Shown: in pieces, positions 44,595 through 53,355 of the stretch
Numbering within the stretch: position 1 is the stretch's first letter
How the letters are laid out: the number at the start of each line of letters is the position of its first letter
NCBI RefSeq assembly: GCF_021441885.1
Contig: NZ_CP090438.1
Span: forward strand, 2,604,001 to 2,668,000
Length of the DNA: 64,000 bases
Direction: 5' to 3'
Source: Vibrio maritimus
GTDB taxonomy: Bacteria; Pseudomonadota; Gammaproteobacteria; Enterobacterales; Vibrionaceae
Notes under the pieces: model-generated
Told to the model about the DNA's origin: nothing
Database searches by the model: none
The model's input: only the letters and a program-made list of their open reading frames with translations
Made by a program: the position numbers and the translations under genes

Positions 44595-45257
44595 TTATTT
44601 ATCCTTGTCCTTAACGTTATCGAATGCGTTGTCTTGCATCTCCGCTTTCAATGCTTCCAAATCCTCCTCAGCTTCATGGCCTGCAATTAAGCGATCCAGC
44701 TTTCCAGTAAAGATTTGATAGGCCGCCTGAGCAAACCGGAAAGTCAGGAGAGCCATACCAATAGGCAGCGCCATGTAAGGAATAAATCGCGGCATTTTTT
44801 CGTAACGCTCACCCTCATTGAGCCAGTCCGCTAGAAACTGGAGCATTTCAGGCATAGGAATATCGTCGGTTTCATACCAAGCTCTGTCGGTGACAAACGG
44901 ATACCAGTAGTTCCATGAACCGATAAGCAACAGGACTGAAAACGTCAGACAGGCTAAAACAGAGAGAATGGCGAAGAGCTTACGGTTGTTTTCCGAAACC
45001 ATATTGATCACGACATCAACACCGATATGAAAGTGTTTCTTTACACCATAAGAAGCGCCGACGAGCACCATCCAGGCAAACATGAAAACGGTAAGTTCGA
45101 GTGCCCATAAAATATTGTCGTTAAAGACATAACGAGAGATAACATTGGCAAATGTTAACAGTGTCATCGCACCTAAAAAGAACGCAATCAGCGTTTCTTC
45201 AAAGGCGTCGGTAACCTTGCCAATAAGAGAGATAAGAGACTGTTCCATGTGATACAT
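44595..45257 (-). CDS. dctQ: TRAP dicarboxylate transporter, small permease DctQ
   Basis: Four-helix inner-membrane subunit that pairs with DctM. Hydrophobic segments lie at about 24-44, 56-75, 92-112 and 162-182; ANVISRYVFNDNILWALELTVF and FAWMVLVGASYGVKKHFHIGVDV are the DctQ signature stretches. At 220 residues it carries a charged C-terminal tail rich in Glu, Asp and Lys. ATGs at 45257 and 45248 are both possible and neither has a good ribosome site. Confidence 0.92.
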   Translation of the reverse strand: MYHMEQSLISLIGKVTDAFEETLIAFFLGAMTLLTFANVISRYVFNDNILWALELTVFMFAWMVLVGASYGVKKHFHIGVDVVINMVSENNRKLFAILSVLACLTFSVLLLIGSWNYWYPFVTDRAWYETDDIPMPEMLQFLADWLNEGERYEKMPRFIPYMALPIGMALLTFRFAQAAYQIFTGKLDRLIAGHEAEEDLEALKAEMQDNAFDNVKDKDK

Positions 45258-45323
45258 CGCTTTTGTAATAATTGGGACAGGGAAGATGACCTCACTTTCG
45301 TGAGGTCATGAACTGCTTAATAA

Positions 45324-46322
45324 TTATTGTTGGTTAGACGCCAGTGCTGCTTCGATGAGATCAGAGCCGATGTCCTTCTCAAACTTCTTCCACACTGGTT
45401 GAAGTGCTTCTACCCATTGCTGGCGCTGCTCTGGAGTCAGAGTACGCACCACACCACCAGACTCTACGATGTTATTTTTGTTTGCTAGGTTTACTTTGGT
45501 CGACTCAGCATTACGAGTCTCAGTAACTTCTTTGAGAATCAAAGCAAACTGGTCACGCGTATCTTCTGGCATGCCATCCCAGAACTCACGAGAAGTCACG
45601 ACGAGGTAATCAAGGATGCCGTGGTTGGTTTCTGTCACACCATCCTGAACTTCGAAGAATTTCTTACCGTAGATGTTTGACCAAGTGTTCTCCTGACCAT
45701 CGATAACCTTAGTTTGCAGACCGCCATACACCTCTTTGAACGACATCTTCTGAGGGTTAGCACCTAGCTGCTCAAACTGTGCAACCAGTACGTCTGATGC
45801 TTGAACACGGAACTTCAGATCTTTTGCATCACCCGGTACTAAGAGTGGCTTGTTCGCCGACATCTGCTTCATACCATTGTGCCAAAACGCTAGTCCTTGC
45901 AGGCCACGACGCTTCATCGCATTTTTCAGCTTTTCACCCGACTCTGAATTTTGGAAACGATCCACCGCTTCCACATTTTCAAACAAGAATGGCAAATCAA
46001 AGATGCGGTATTTCTTAGTAAACTTCTCGAATTTAGAAAGTGAAGGAGCGGCAAGTTGAACATCACCGTTCAAAAGGGCTTCGAGAACTTTGTTGTCATC
46101 GTACAGTGTTGAGTTAGGGAATACCTGCATACACGCTTTACCGTTCATTTCAGTATTCACGCGCTCTTCGAGCATTGACGCTGCGATGCCTTTCGGGTGT
46201 TTGTCCGTATTAGTGACATGACTGAACTTAATAACAATTTCACCAGGGTCACAGTTCGCGGCAGCGTTGAAGCTAACAAGCGCAAGAGCAGAGACAGACA
46301 GTAGGGATAGAGGCTTTAACAT
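45324..46322 (-). CDS. dctP: TRAP dicarboxylate-binding protein DctP
   Basis: Periplasmic binding protein for succinate, fumarate and malate. A signal peptide (LSVSALALVSFNAAA-N) ends near residue 22. The mature part shows IVIKFSHVTNTDKHPKG, the ligand arginine in LKFRVQASDVLVAQFEQLGA, and GQENTWSNIYGKKFFEVQDG typical of DctP. Length 332. Its promoter region holds a sigma-54 element and a hairpin (CCCATC/GATGGG) in the leader. AGGAGA lies 5 bp before the ATG. Confidence 0.95.
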   Translation of the reverse strand: MLKPLSLLSVSALALVSFNAAANCDPGEIVIKFSHVTNTDKHPKGIAASMLEERVNTEMNGKACMQVFPNSTLYDDNKVLEALLNGDVQLAAPSLSKFEKFTKKYRIFDLPFLFENVEAVDRFQNSESGEKLKNAMKRRGLQGLAFWHNGMKQMSANKPLLVPGDAKDLKFRVQASDVLVAQFEQLGANPQKMSFKEVYGGLQTKVIDGQENTWSNIYGKKFFEVQDGVTETNHGILDYLVVTSREFWDGMPEDTRDQFALILKEVTETRNAESTKVNLANKNNIVESGGVVRTLTPEQRQQWVEALQPVWKKFEKDIGSDLIEAALASNQQ

Positions 46323-46380
46323 TATTATTCTCCTTTGGATTAATGCAGTCCCATCTATGGGTACTGATGGGCATTAAAGG

Positions 46381-46397
46381 AGCAATAAGGATGCCAA
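46381..46397 (-). promoter_or_regulatory. Sigma-54 promoter of dctPQM
   Basis: On the minus strand the sequence reads TTGGCATCCTTATTGCT: the -24 GG and -12 GC elements are in exact register with consensus TTGGCACG-N4-TTGCT. The -12 end lies about 60 bp before the dctP ATG. DctD, a GAFTGA-type activator, is encoded nearby. Confidence 0.87.
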
Positions 46398-46471
46398 GGT
46401 TAGATAACTTATATTTTTCAATACTATAGGTCATATCTAGCAATGAACGAACGCTTCTGTCGTATGACAAT

Positions 46472-46518
46472 GGGTGGAAAATGACACATTGGGATTTGAG
46501 GAATTGGTGGGAAATGAC
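46472..46518 (-). promoter_or_regulatory. Phased direct repeats, candidate DctD sites
   Basis: GGTGGAAAATGAC (46473-46485) and GGTGGGAAATGAC (46506-46518) match at 12 of 13 positions and start 33 bp apart, close to three helical turns. They lie about 75-120 bp upstream of the sigma-54 element, a normal place for activator sites. Confidence 0.55.
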
Positions 46519-46523
46519 CAAGT

Positions 46524-46578
46524 ATTAAAAAAAGAGCTGACCCACTCTAGCTCCCCCGGCTCTGAGGGATCAGCTCTC
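46524..46578 (-). terminator. Terminator of the sugar ABC operon
   Basis: On the minus strand AGAGCTGA pairs with TCAGCTCT across a GC-rich interior and is followed by TTTTTTTAATAC. It lies 30 bp past the ATPase gene. Confidence 0.82.
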
Positions 46579-46607
46579 AAAATGCGAAGCAGTAATACCT
46601 CACATCC

Positions 46608-47720
46608 CTACACTAATAACCTCTCCTCGGTCCCAGCATCAAAAAACACCGCCTTAGACATATCAAAATAAAGTGGTGCCACCTGCCCTACAGAGGCATC
46701 AAACTCAGGAGATAAGCGACACGCCACCTCTTGTTCATTGACCTTAACCATAGCAATCACATCAGGGCCTGTTGGCTCAAGCACTTCCAATTTAAGGCTG
46801 ACTTGAGTCGCAACGGCCGTCTCTTCTTCGAGCTTTTCCGTGATGTGTTCAGGACGCAGACCAATCACAATCTCATTGCCGTCTTGTGGACGTAATGAGT
46901 CAGGCAGTGCGACAACGTGCTGCTGATTGTCGCCAGAGACCACACGAATAATCGGCTTGTCGTTCTCATCTAAATCAACACGAGTCTTAATGAAGTTCAT
47001 TGACGGAGAGCCCATAAAGCCTGCGACAAACATATTGTTTGGCTCGTTATAGATCTCTTTTGGCGTGCCTAACTGCTGCAACTCACCATCCTTCATAACT
47101 GCGATGCGATCTGCGAGCGTCATCGCTTCGATTTGATCATGCGTTACATAGACAATCGTGGTGTTGAGCTGCTGATGGAGGCGTTTGATCTGATGACGCA
47201 TCTCAACACGCAGTTTCGCATCTAGGTTAGACAGCGGCTCATCGAACAAGTACAGCTTAGGACGGCGTGCTAGCGCTCGGCCCATCGCCACCCTTTGTCT
47301 CTGACCACCCGAAAGCTGCGATGGTTTGCGATCGAGAAGGTGGTCGATTTGAAGCATCTCAGCAACGCGGTTTACTTCCGCATCGATTTGCTCCTGAGGC
47401 ATCTTGCGGATCTTTAACCCAAAGGCGATATTGCCACGCACTGTCATATTTGGGTAAAGAGCATAGGATTGAAACACCATAGCAATATCGCGATCTTTCG
47501 GCTGCACTTGAGCGACATCGCGACCATCAATCACAATCTCACCTGCGCTGATATCCTCAAGGCCTGCAATGGTGTTCATCAAGGTCGATTTACCGCAGCC
47601 CGATGGTCCCACAAGGATAAGGAACTCACCTGAGTCGATACTGATATCAATACCTTTTAGGGTTTCATTGTCCGCATTGCGATAAGTTTTACGGATCTGT
47701 TTAAGTTCTAAAGTTGCCAT
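46608..47720 (-). CDS. Sugar ABC transporter ATP-binding protein (UgpC/MalK/GtsD type)
   Basis: Cytoplasmic ATPase of the importer, 370 residues. Walker A is GPSGCGKST (38-46), the signature is LSGGQRQRVAMGRAL, Walker B is YLFDEPLSNLDAKLR, and the H-loop is YVTHDQIEAM. A C-terminal TOBE/MOP-type regulatory domain follows from about 240 (FIKTRVDLDEND, GLRPEHITEKL). Five bases separate it from the second permease. Gene context fits GtsD of a glucose-type system. Confidence 0.93.
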   Translation of the reverse strand: MATLELKQIRKTYRNADNETLKGIDISIDSGEFLILVGPSGCGKSTLMNTIAGLEDISAGEIVIDGRDVAQVQPKDRDIAMVFQSYALYPNMTVRGNIAFGLKIRKMPQEQIDAEVNRVAEMLQIDHLLDRKPSQLSGGQRQRVAMGRALARRPKLYLFDEPLSNLDAKLRVEMRHQIKRLHQQLNTTIVYVTHDQIEAMTLADRIAVMKDGELQQLGTPKEIYNEPNNMFVAGFMGSPSMNFIKTRVDLDENDKPIIRVVSGDNQQHVVALPDSLRPQDGNEIVIGLRPEHITEKLEEETAVATQVSLKLEVLEPTGPDVIAMVKVNEQEVACRLSPEFDASVGQVAPLYFDMSKAVFFDAGTEERLLV

Positions 47721-47725
47721 GTTGA

Positions 47726-48583
47726 TTATCCTTTTACTGAACCCGCAGTGAGACCGCGAACAAAATACTTCCCTGCCAGTACATAGACCACCAGCGTTGG
47801 CAATGCAGCGATGATCGCCGCCGCCATGTCAACGTTGTACTCTTTAACACCAGTACTCGTGTTGACCAAGTTGTTGAGCGCTACCGTTATCGGCTGCGTC
47901 TCAGAGCCTGAATAGACGACCCCGAATAAGAAGTCATTCCAAATTGAGGTGAACTGCCAAATCACTGTCACCATGATGATAGGTGTTGAGAGAGGCAGCA
48001 GAATTTTAAAGAAGATGGTGAAAAAGCCTGCACCATCCAATTTGGCTGCTTTGACGAGTTCATCTGGCACCGCAATGTAGAAGTTACGGAAGAACAGAGT
48101 TGTAAACGCCATACCATAGATAACGTGTACCGCCACCAAACCTGCGGTCGTGTTTGCGAGACCAAGCTTGCCTAGTAGTGCCGCCATCGGTAGCAGGATT
48201 ACTTGGAATGGAATAAAGCACCCGAACAACAGCAAGCTGAAAAACAAATCAGAGCCTCGAAACTTCCACTTGGTGATCACATAACCGTTGAAGGCACCCA
48301 ACAAGGTTGAAATGGCCACCGCAGGGATAACCATCTGGAATGAGTTCCAAAAGTAACTCTTTACCCCTTCACATTTCACTCCAGTACACGCACTGCTCCA
48401 AGCTTTGCTCCATGCATCAAACACCCAATCAGTCGGTAGTGACATCAAGTTACCCGCTTTAATGTCAGGCAGTGTTTTGAATGAGGTGATGACCATGACA
48501 AACAGCGGCATTAGGTATACCAAGCAGAAGAAGGTCAGCGCCGAGTAGATAAAGAGTCTAGAGAGATTCATCGACGTATTCAT
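47726..48583 (-). CDS. Sugar ABC transporter permease (MalG/GtsC type)
   Basis: Inner-membrane subunit of 285 residues with six hydrophobic segments. The EAA-loop that contacts the ATPase is ELVKAAKLDGAGFFTIFFKILLPLS (about 177-201, key residues EL...A..DG....F..I.LP). MPLFVMVITSFKTLPDI lies near the N-terminus as in MalG homologues. Its start overlaps the preceding permease stop by four bases. An unusual CTGVKCEGVK insert with two Cys lies in the first periplasmic loop, as in Pseudomonas-like glucose permeases. Confidence 0.9.
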   Translation of the reverse strand: MNTSMNLSRLFIYSALTFFCLVYLMPLFVMVITSFKTLPDIKAGNLMSLPTDWVFDAWSKAWSSACTGVKCEGVKSYFWNSFQMVIPAVAISTLLGAFNGYVITKWKFRGSDLFFSLLLFGCFIPFQVILLPMAALLGKLGLANTTAGLVAVHVIYGMAFTTLFFRNFYIAVPDELVKAAKLDGAGFFTIFFKILLPLSTPIIMVTVIWQFTSIWNDFLFGVVYSGSETQPITVALNNLVNTSTGVKEYNVDMAAAIIAALPTLVVYVLAGKYFVRGLTAGSVKG

Positions 48584-49509
48584 GATTTCTTCTCCCTAAG
48601 CTCTGAATACAAGTACGGAACCAAAATTGCCAATATCCCTGCCAGCATCATCATCGCACTGGCCGCACCTAGCCCGATCTGCCCACGAGTAAATGAGTGA
48701 GCGTACATAAATAGAGCTGGTAAGTCCGAAGAGTACCCGGGGCCACCTGCTGTCATTGCTGTCACCAAATCAAAACTCTTGATGGCGATATGCGAAGTTA
48801 TAATGACTGCACTAAAGAACACAGGGCGAAGACAAGGCAAAATGATTTTCCAATAGATGGTTGGCAAGCTTGCCCCATCAATTTGCGCCGCCTTAATGAT
48901 CGACGAATCAATGCCGCGAAGACCTGCTAAGAACATCGCCATCACAAAGCCTGATGACTGCCACACTGCGGCTATCACGAGCGTATAGACCGCCATATCG
49001 GAGTTCACCAGCCAGTCAAACTTAAAGTTTTCGAATCCCCAGTCCTGCATCAGCTTTTCGATGCCCAGACCTGGGTTTAGGATCCATTTCCATGCCGTAC
49101 CTGTCACGATGAAAGAGAGCGCCATAGGATAAAGATAAATCGTACGTATCGCGCCCTCTTGGCGGATATTCTGATCGAGCAATATTGCCAGCCCTACACC
49201 AAGGACAATCGCAATAAGCATAAACAGCACCCCGAAGATGCCGAGGTTAGTGATTGAGGTGATCCATCGGTCGTTGTCCATCAACTTCTCATATTGAGCA
49301 AAGCCGACAAAATTAAACGACGGAAGAAAACGCGAGTTGGTCATTGAGACCGCCGCGGTCCAAAAAATAAACCCGTAGATACACACTACAGTGACGAGCA
49401 TGGTCGGTGCCATGACAATCTTAGGTAGCCAATGTTGAAGGCGATCTACTAAGCTGAGTTTTGGCGCGGACTGCTTATTTGAGTCTTGTGCATTCAAAGC
49501 CTGCTCCAT
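48580..49509 (-). CDS. Sugar ABC transporter permease (MalF/GtsB type)
   Basis: First permease subunit, 309 residues, with six membrane segments starting near residue 35. The EAA-loop is IIKAAQIDGASLPTIYWKIILP (about 214-235). MSFIVTGTAWKWILNPGLGIE and FDLVTAMTAGGPG are typical of this subfamily. The N-terminal 30 residues are hydrophilic. A nested hairpin lies between it and the binding-protein gene. Confidence 0.9.
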   Translation of the reverse strand: MEQALNAQDSNKQSAPKLSLVDRLQHWLPKIVMAPTMLVTVVCIYGFIFWTAAVSMTNSRFLPSFNFVGFAQYEKLMDNDRWITSITNLGIFGVLFMLIAIVLGVGLAILLDQNIRQEGAIRTIYLYPMALSFIVTGTAWKWILNPGLGIEKLMQDWGFENFKFDWLVNSDMAVYTLVIAAVWQSSGFVMAMFLAGLRGIDSSIIKAAQIDGASLPTIYWKIILPCLRPVFFSAVIITSHIAIKSFDLVTAMTAGGPGYSSDLPALFMYAHSFTRGQIGLGAASAMMMLAGILAILVPYLYSELREKKS

Positions 49510-49545
49510 AACCTTTCCTTACTAATAACTGCTTTCGGAATTGAG

Positions 49546-49611
49546 CAAGCGTTAAGGGTGCAAGGCACCGCTCTCTCCCTTTTACAGGGAGAGAGTCAGC
49601 TATAACGCTTG
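49546..49611 (-). other. Nested intercistronic hairpin after the binding-protein gene
   Basis: An outer stem, CAAGCGTTA with TAACGCTTG, encloses an inner one, CTCTCTCCC with GGGAGAGAG. There is no T run. It lies between the binding-protein and permease genes, as mRNA-stabilising elements do in maltose-type operons. Confidence 0.65.
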
Positions 49612-49627
49612 ATTTAGGAGGAAGTGA

Positions 49628-50881
49628 CTAGATAGCCGCTTTGACAGCTTTCGCCAGTTTCTGTGCCGCTTCTTTTGGATCCGCGTTTGGATCATTAAAG
49701 AAGTTAGTGACCACGTCATAGATAGCGCCTTGCGCATAACTAGTGGTCGACATGCCGTGCGCCATACTTGGCACTAGGTCGCCCGTTTTCGCTGTCGCTT
49801 TGAAGCTCGCCATTGAGTCCAGTGCACATTGGTCAAACGCGCTCATGTCCATATCGGTACGAACTGGGATTGAGCCCTTGTTGAGGTTGAATACTTCTTG
49901 GAACTTCTTATCCAAGATGGTTGCTGCCAGTGCTTTTTGCGCAGCGACGTTAGTTTCATCTTTGATTTCAAAGAAAGCGAAGCTATCTACGTTGTGTGTG
50001 AACTGTCCATCTGTACCAGGCGCTGGTGCACAGATATAGTCTTTACCCGGAACCTTACCTGCTGCGGTAAATTCACCTTTGGCCCAGTCACCCATGATTT
50101 GCATCGCCGCTTCACCATTGATAACCATAGAAGTGGCAACGTTCCAGTCACGACCTGGCGAGTTCGCATCAATGTAGTCATGGACTTTTTGGAACTTGGT
50201 GAACACTTCTACCATCTTATCACCAGATAGCGTGTCCATATCTAGGTCAACAAACGCTTTGCGATAGTCATCTGAACCAAGTACATCGAGAGCAATCGCT
50301 TCAAATACGGTTGCGTCTTGCCATGGCTGACCACCGTGAGCGAGAGGGATAAAACCTGCTGCTTTGATTTTTTCTGCTGCAGCGAAGAAATCATCCAAAG
50401 TCTTTGGCACTTCTACGCCCGCTTTTTTCAATACTTCTGGGTTCGCCCAAAGCCAGTTAACACGGTGTACGTTGACGGGTACCGCAACATACTCACCATT
50501 AAACTTCATGACGTCTGTGACCATGCTAGGGACACTAGCATCCCATCCACCTGACTGTGCAACGTCATCTAGGTTAGTCAAAAAGCCAAGTCCGCCCCAT
50601 TCTTGAATGTCGTGACCTTTAATTTGAGCCGCTGAAGGTGGGTTACCTGATACAGCGCGCGTCTTAAGTACTGTCATCGCACTTTCACCGCCACCGCCTG
50701 CTACCGCAAAGTCTTTCCATGAGTGACCTTGCTCTTCTAGCATCGCTTTCAGTTCTTGTACGGATTTCGCCTCACCACCAGAGGTCCACCAGTGAAGGAC
50801 TTCCACTTCACCTGCACTAGACAGTGAAGGTAGTGTGGCTGCAGCGAGGGATAGAGTCAGTAGGGTTTTATTCATTTTCAT
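49628..50881 (-). CDS. Sugar-binding protein of ABC importer (GtsA-like)
   Basis: Periplasmic family-1 extracellular solute-binding protein of 417 residues. The signal peptide (LLTLSLAAATLPSLSSAG) ends near residue 23. The mature start EVEVLHWWTSGGEAKSVQEL and the AVAGGGGESAMTVLKTRAVSGNPPSAAQIKG stretch (read in part) match glucose/mannose-binding proteins of Pseudomonas and Thermus; GDWAKGEF and NVHRVNWLWANPEVLKKAGVEVP are also seen. GGAAGA lies 6 bp before the ATG. It is first in the operon and faces the triple repeat. Confidence 0.88.
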   Translation of the reverse strand: MKMNKTLLTLSLAAATLPSLSSAGEVEVLHWWTSGGEAKSVQELKAMLEEQGHSWKDFAVAGGGGESAMTVLKTRAVSGNPPSAAQIKGHDIQEWGGLGFLTNLDDVAQSGGWDASVPSMVTDVMKFNGEYVAVPVNVHRVNWLWANPEVLKKAGVEVPKTLDDFFAAAEKIKAAGFIPLAHGGQPWQDATVFEAIALDVLGSDDYRKAFVDLDMDTLSGDKMVEVFTKFQKVHDYIDANSPGRDWNVATSMVINGEAAMQIMGDWAKGEFTAAGKVPGKDYICAPAPGTDGQFTHNVDSFAFFEIKDETNVAAQKALAATILDKKFQEVFNLNKGSIPVRTDMDMSAFDQCALDSMASFKATAKTGDLVPSMAHGMSTTSYAQGAIYDVVTNFFNDPNADPKEAAQKLAKAVKAAI

Positions 50882-50977
50882 TGTTATCTTCCATGTATTG
50901 GATTAGACAAAAGGCCATTCTTGCCCCTGTTCGATACACAGTGTAGAAAAAACCAGCAACACTCACTGCAACAAACT

Positions 50978-51010
50978 GTTAACGCAAGGTAACGGGGGTG
51001 TTACATTGTG
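50978..51010. promoter_or_regulatory. Three 11-bp-spaced repeats, candidate response-regulator operator
   Basis: GTTAAC, GTAAC and GTTAC elements begin at 50978, 50989 and 51000, exactly 11 bp apart. They lie about 100-130 bp upstream of the binding-protein gene and past the end of the sensor kinase gene. Tandem half-sites one helical turn apart are the usual target of OmpR-type regulators, and one is encoded next door. Confidence 0.5.
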
Positions 51011-51020
51011 AAATCTATCA

Positions 51021-52475
51021 CTAAGCCTCTAAATTAGGCGGAATATAGATCTTCACTTCCAAACCACCTTGCTCGGCATTTTGTAGCACAAGGTCTCCGC
51101 CCAGGCCGTGCAAGATACTGCGGCAGATCCCTAAGCCTAAACCATGGCCATCTTTATCATTTGCAAGGCGAGTATAAGGCTCAAAAACCGCTTCCAATTG
51201 AGATTCTGGAATGCCGTTACCTTTGTCTAGAATTGTGACAATGATCCATGTCGAGTTCTCTTCGATGGATACAAACGCATGCTTGCCATACTTGACGGCA
51301 TTATCGATAAGGTTGGTCAGCACACGTTTAATGGCCAATGGTTTAAGCACCACAGGCTCCATCGGTAACGCCGTAAAGCTCACTTGCGTGTGCACTTGAT
51401 TGTAAGTTTCAGAGAGGTTTCGAATCATCTCATTGAGGTCAACAAAGTCGTTGTTTTCATGCAAATCCGTATCTCGAACACACTGCAACGCACCTTTAAC
51501 CATCATTTCTAGATCATCGAGATCTTGGTTGAACTTGTCACGTTTCGCATCATCGTCAAGCAGCTCAGCGCGTAGCCGTAATCGAGTAATAGGTGTTTTT
51601 AAGTCGTGAGAGATGGAAGAAAATAAATGCTCTCTATCAGACACATACTTTCGAATCCGGGTTTGCATGCGATTAAATGCTCGCGTCGCGGTGACGAGCT
51701 CTGTCGCCCCCTCCTCTTTGAGTGGAGACTGGTCAATGTCCATGCTCATCTCATTCGCGGCTTTAGCAAGCCGCCTTAAAGGCTTAACCTGAGCACGAAC
51801 CAGCAAGAAAGTTAACACCAACAATAGCGAGGTAAAGATCACCAAAAAGACCAATTGGTCCTGAGAGAAAATACGGTCATCTAGCTGCATGTAAGGCGAC
51901 GGTAATAGCGCCGCCACGTAAATCCATTCTCCCTCTTTGAGCTTGAGCTGGACCACGAGAATCGGTGGGTCAAGAGGCCCTAGGGTCAACGTATGGTGAG
52001 CCCATGATCTTGGCAAGTCATTGAGAAAGATATCGTTCTTAAGTAGTCTTAAGTTTTCAGCCTTCGAGAAATCGACCTTCACCGCTTCAATCGTTGGCAA
52101 CTTCTCTTTTAAAACCCGAGTGACAGATTGCATCGACGCTAGCTTGAGCGGCGTGTCAGGAATCGGGTCGACAATCAGCTCTTCACTGTTGAAGGAGACG
52201 AAGAAGCGCGTTCCCCCCATATTGCGAATTTGGTCTAAAACGATATGTCGGTACTTAATCGGCAACCTTTGAAAAAAGGTCACCGTGGAGGCAAACATGG
52301 TTGCCATACTGGCTGAGGTATCACGAATACCAGAGAGTTCATCCTGCTTGGTTTTCTGATACCAAATTGCAGTAAGAACACCCTGAGAGCAAAAAACCGC
52401 CAGTAAAGTCAGTAGTAGCGTGCGGGCTACCAAGGAGTTCGGGCTCAAACGCTTGAACCAGCGCGTTCTAGACAT
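51021..52475 (-). CDS. Sensor histidine kinase (GtrS-like)
   Basis: Inner-membrane kinase of 484 residues. Helices lie at about 14-33 and 208-228 around a periplasmic sensor domain of about 170 residues. HAMP follows (about 229-282) and then the phospho-acceptor His290 in SSISHDLKTPITRLRLR. The catalytic domain has RVLTNLIDNAVKYG, DKGNGIPE and GHGLGLGICRSIL. The order kinase/regulator upstream of a sugar ABC operon matches the Pseudomonas GtrS-GltR glucose system. It starts 3 bp past the regulator stop. Confidence 0.9.
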   Translation of the reverse strand: MSRTRWFKRLSPNSLVARTLLLTLLAVFCSQGVLTAIWYQKTKQDELSGIRDTSASMATMFASTVTFFQRLPIKYRHIVLDQIRNMGGTRFFVSFNSEELIVDPIPDTPLKLASMQSVTRVLKEKLPTIEAVKVDFSKAENLRLLKNDIFLNDLPRSWAHHTLTLGPLDPPILVVQLKLKEGEWIYVAALLPSPYMQLDDRIFSQDQLVFLVIFTSLLLVLTFLLVRAQVKPLRRLAKAANEMSMDIDQSPLKEEGATELVTATRAFNRMQTRIRKYVSDREHLFSSISHDLKTPITRLRLRAELLDDDAKRDKFNQDLDDLEMMVKGALQCVRDTDLHENNDFVDLNEMIRNLSETYNQVHTQVSFTALPMEPVVLKPLAIKRVLTNLIDNAVKYGKHAFVSIEENSTWIIVTILDKGNGIPESQLEAVFEPYTRLANDKDGHGLGLGICRSILHGLGGDLVLQNAEQGGLEVKIYIPPNLEA

Positions 52476-52478
52476 GAA

Positions 52479-53207
52479 TTATTGACCGTATTCGACCGGC
52501 ACAGAAAGAATGTAGCCGTTACCACGCATGGTTTTAATGTAGTGAGGATACGTTTTACTGGTGCCCAGTCTGTTGCGAATTCGACTCAACTGAACATCGA
52601 TTCCTCGCTCATAAGGCAGCGCTTCGCGACCTCGAGTGGCAAATGAAATCGTATCCCTATCAAGAATTTCATTCGGACGCGACAAAAACAGCATCAACAG
52701 CGCAAAGTCACTTCCAGACAAGTCATGACTGCGTCCATTAACCTTATTCGTCATACGGTGTGCAATCGTATCTAAATGCCAGTCGCCAAAATCGATGGTG
52801 CGAGGTGGCGTATCATCGTGTTTATCTTCATGGATATGCGCACGGCGCAATAGTGCCTTAATGCGAGCCATTAACTGTCTTGGGCTGAATGGCTTAGCGA
52901 TATAGTCATCGGCCCCTATCTCTAGGCCAATGATTTGATCGGTTTCATCAGACACCGCAGTCAACATGATAATAGGTACTTGAGAATCTCGCCTAACACG
53001 CTGACAAAGGGTAAACCCATCGTCACCTGGCAACATCACATCAAGCAGAATAAGATCTGGGTATCCCCTAGCTTTGATGAATAGCTCCATCTCCACGCCA
53101 TCTTCGGCACCCGACACTTCAAAGCCTGCCTTAGTTAAGTACTCTTCGAGCAATAGGCGGATTTCTTCGTCATCATCAACCACTAGAATGTGCGTCTTAG
53201 CCTGCAT
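52479..53207 (-). CDS. OmpR-family response regulator (GltR-like)
   Basis: Two-domain regulator of 242 residues. The receiver has the acidic pocket VVDDDEE and phospho-acceptor Asp56 (LILLDVMLPGDDG), plus the switch Thr in IIMLTAVSDE and Lys in DDYIAKPFSP. The C-terminal winged helix ends in TSKTYPHYIKTMRGNGYILSV, read in part. It is the first gene of regulator-kinase and probably acts on the repeats at 50978-51010. Confidence 0.92.
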   Translation of the reverse strand: MQAKTHILVVDDDEEIRLLLEEYLTKAGFEVSGAEDGVEMELFIKARGYPDLILLDVMLPGDDGFTLCQRVRRDSQVPIIMLTAVSDETDQIIGLEIGADDYIAKPFSPRQLMARIKALLRRAHIHEDKHDDTPPRTIDFGDWHLDTIAHRMTNKVNGRSHDLSGSDFALLMLFLSRPNEILDRDTISFATRGREALPYERGIDVQLSRIRNRLGTSKTYPHYIKTMRGNGYILSVPVEYGQ

Positions 53208-53355
53208 TATGTTCCCTTAAGTCTGCACTGCGATCCCTACAGTGTAAGGGTTTTGACGGGGAGTTATTATTGATTCGTTTATAAATTTTGCTACTTAGCT
53301 CTGCGTGAGGTCACAAAAATGACATGGAAATGACCAAATGAGCATTTGTCACCCA

